IMG/VR virus record: IMGVR_UViG_3300030105_002486
Coordinates: 5,062-55,679 of that record
Strand: one strand, 5' to 3'
DNA length: 50,618 bases
Source of the DNA: a virus
Positions within the stretch are counted from its first letter, which is position 1. The number at the start of each line of letters is the position of its first letter. This document shows, in pieces, positions 49,269-50,618 of the stretch. A program made the translations under genes and the position numbers. The notes below the pieces were generated by a model. That model ran no database searches. It was not told the DNA's origin and worked only from the letters and a program-made list of their open reading frames with translations.

Positions 49269-49568
49269 TTAGCTACACTTCCATCGTTTTCTGGCTTGCC
49301 TTAATCTTGACTTAGGATCTTTAGCAGCCTTGGGAAACTTTTTCATCTGACCTTCAGATCTAGCACAATAAGACTTCCTTCTTTTAGCAGGCTTACTACC
49401 CGCCTTAACCTTTCCAGTAACGGCAGTCTTTAACTTAGATCCAGGGTTCTTTTTTTTATATGCACGAACACCCTTGGCAGTCATTCCAGCGCCACTTTCA
49501 GTTTTTCTATAGTTAGCGCCCTTGCCTGTGGTAGTCTTTCTAATCGGCTTTTCTTTTTTTCTGGGCAT
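49269..49568 (-). CDS. Highly basic small protein (99 aa)
   Basis: About one third Lys/Arg (MPRKKEKPIRKTTTGKGANY...), with a C-terminal motif 'RKSYCARSEGQMKKFPKAAK' and 'SRLRQARKRWKC' that I recall as a conserved small phage domain of unknown function. The charge suggests DNA binding, perhaps DNA compaction in the head. In the tail gene cluster between the membrane protein and the stabilisation protein. Confidence 0.72.
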   Translation of the reverse strand: MPRKKEKPIRKTTTGKGANYRKTESGAGMTAKGVRAYKKKNPGSKLKTAVTGKVKAGSKPAKRRKSYCARSEGQMKKFPKAAKDPKSRLRQARKRWKCS

Positions 49569-49571
49569 TAA

Positions 49572-49781
49572 CTATTTAGTAATCCGTTCTTTAAGATTTT
49601 CTGTCTGCGTTTCAACTGCTGCGAGGCGTTCCCCATGAGTATCTACCTTTTCTCCAATACGATTTACAGTACGTTCTATCTGAGCGAGGGACTGTTTAGC
49701 CCCATTTAGTCCAGCTTTGACACCGCCATAGGCGGCCCCTGCTGCTGCTGGAATGGCGAGTAAGGATATTAAATTCATCAT
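49572..49781 (-). CDS. Small membrane coiled-coil protein (69 aa)
   Basis: The ATG at 49781 is next to the stop of the tail-fibre-like gene. Hydrophobic N-terminus (LISLLAIPAAAGAAYGGVKAG) then a helix with Ile/Val heptads (LAQIERTVNRIGEKVDTHGE). Similar in shape to small holin or hemolysin-like phage proteins (XhlA-type), but far from the lysis genes, so a tail or membrane-contact role is equally possible. Confidence 0.6.
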   Translation of the reverse strand: MMNLISLLAIPAAAGAAYGGVKAGLNGAKQSLAQIERTVNRIGEKVDTHGERLAAVETQTENLKERITK

Positions 49782-49782
49782 C

Positions 49783-50618
49783 TCAGCTTCCATCTTCAAC
49801 GTCTTCGGGTTTTTCTGGTTCTATGATAGGTCTTCCATTACTATCAGTCCAATTTGTATCCATCATATGCTCATCCTGTCTTTCAGCTACGACCATCCAC
49901 GACACTGTGTCGATGCTAATTGAGTCCTTGCAGGTGATAATTAGCGTTGAGCCTGAGACCGATCCTTTAAGTGCCGACCATCCAGATTCGTTCTGTAAAA
50001 AGACTTGTGGATCACGGCATAATAATTCCCAAGTGCCGTCAGTCATACCGACTTCTTCGTCCAGATCCACGCTGGCACTTCCACCAGAAAGAGCGACAGA
50101 ACCTCTATAAATCAGATCTGCTCTTGGACCTTCAATAAATGAATGAACTAGATGATGCGTATCTTTCATTGAAGGCAGTGGATGGTCGATCTTGAAGCTA
50201 CCCGAACCCTTGGCTAATGCCCCTCCGACAGTTACATCCTGTCCAGAAACCATTAACGCATAGCTACTGTGGAGCGTAGCGTTGCCAGTCAGATACCACT
50301 TCTCATCGGCACCCCTGACTCCATGTTGCCAGAAAAACTCGCCACCTTCGTAGTATTGAGTCGTTGCTGTACCACCACCTGCTCCAGCCTGTATCCGAAC
50401 ATACGGATTTCCCGATCCACCAAGGACATAGGTTTCCATGTTTTCGGTATAAATACTTATCACATCTGCTGCCGATTCGGTGATGTAGGTGTTAGAACCA
50501 CCATCTAGGAAAATCTTGTCTGTAGCTCCGACACTAATATCATCGCCACTTGTGATTCCACCATTCGCTACCTGTGTAGCTGTTGTAGTCAAGACACCTG
50601 TAACTAATGCAGTAGTTG
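49783..50618 (-). CDS. Tail-fibre or tail-spike-like protein (5' end cut by window)
   Basis: The frame stays open to the window edge (…TTALVTGVLTTTATQVANGG…), so a TTG at 50592 is not the true start. Beta-strand-rich repeats with Gly/Asp/Ser ('KIFLDGGSNTYITESAADVI', 'YVRIQAGAGGG') as in phage fibres. The C-terminal 120 residues ('MKDTHHLVHSFIEGPRADLI' to 'ESGWSALKGSVSGSTLIITC') resemble fibre C-terminal domains. An acidic tail (EPEKPEDVEDGS) ends it. Probably host-binding or a fibre chaperone domain. Confidence 0.7.
   Translation of the reverse strand, partial: TTALVTGVLTTTATQVANGGITSGDDISVGATDKIFLDGGSNTYITESAADVISIYTENMETYVLGGSGNPYVRIQAGAGGGTATTQYYEGGEFFWQHGVRGADEKWYLTGNATLHSSYALMVSGQDVTVGGALAKGSGSFKIDHPLPSMKDTHHLVHSFIEGPRADLIYRGSVALSGGSASVDLDEEVGMTDGTWELLCRDPQVFLQNESGWSALKGSVSGSTLIITCKDSISIDTVSWMVVAERQDEHMMDTNWTDSNGRPIIEPEKPEDVEDGS

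Overview
The window is most of the genome of a tailed, probably short-tailed (podovirus-like) phage. The gene styles match uncultured marine phages: a GroES-like gene in the head module, virion proteins with glycine-rich YANG-type motifs, a very large polyvalent virion protein, and many tiny early genes. No rRNA, integrase, CRISPR array, RNA polymerase or DNA polymerase is visible. Both ends cut through minus-strand structural genes: a capsid-region protein at 1-380 and a tail-fibre-like protein at 49783-50618. Both blocks read in the same sense, so the layout fits a circular or circularly permuted genome with a missing piece. The two ends do not join into one sensible reading frame.

Layout. 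(a) 1-7277, minus strand, is the packaging and head module, in transcription order: small ORF, large terminase, portal, two small ORFs, GroES-like co-chaperonin, scaffold-like protein, a small head-region protein and the truncated capsid-region protein. (b) 7278-8415 is about 1.1 kb of non-coding DNA with an AT-rich dyad array, G-runs, a C-rich tract and four or more strong hairpins. (c) A plus-strand gene of unknown function (8416-9327) ends in a UUCG-loop terminator. It is followed by a 54-55 bp tandem repeat and by the small terminase gene on the minus strand (9736-10173), separated from the large subunit by about 2.8 kb. (d) 10360-20430, plus strand, is a long early region of small overlapping genes. 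In its middle is a cassette of a MoxR-type AAA+ ATPase, an unknown partner and a protein combining an HExxH putative metallopeptidase domain with a von Willebrand A domain. (e) 20450-22649, minus strand, is an inverted island with a primase-helicase and a RusA-like resolvase. (f) 22735-25872, plus strand, holds recombination genes (PD-(D/E)XK nuclease, DUF1071/ERF-like annealing protein, SSB-like protein), a ribbon-helix-helix protein and small membrane proteins. (g) 25869-50618, minus strand, is the late block: tail-fibre-like protein, small membrane and basic proteins, P22 gp10-like stabilisation protein, three low-complexity virion proteins, a 3513-residue virion protein with two HExxH motifs, then holin-like, M15 endolysin, calcineurin-like phosphoesterase, winged-helix and spanin-like genes.

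The most unusual content is non-coding. It includes a perfect dyad GGGGAAAWTTTCCCC repeated six times in 2.5 kb (three copies inside genes), a dispersed TTGTTCA/AT-palindrome family in both orientations, two copies of a structured element 13 kb apart, a tRNA-like fold after gene 10360-10902, an AT-rich dyad array shared by two loci 15 kb apart, and the hairpin-dense region before 8416. Function calls rest on motifs and remembered family patterns; no search was run.
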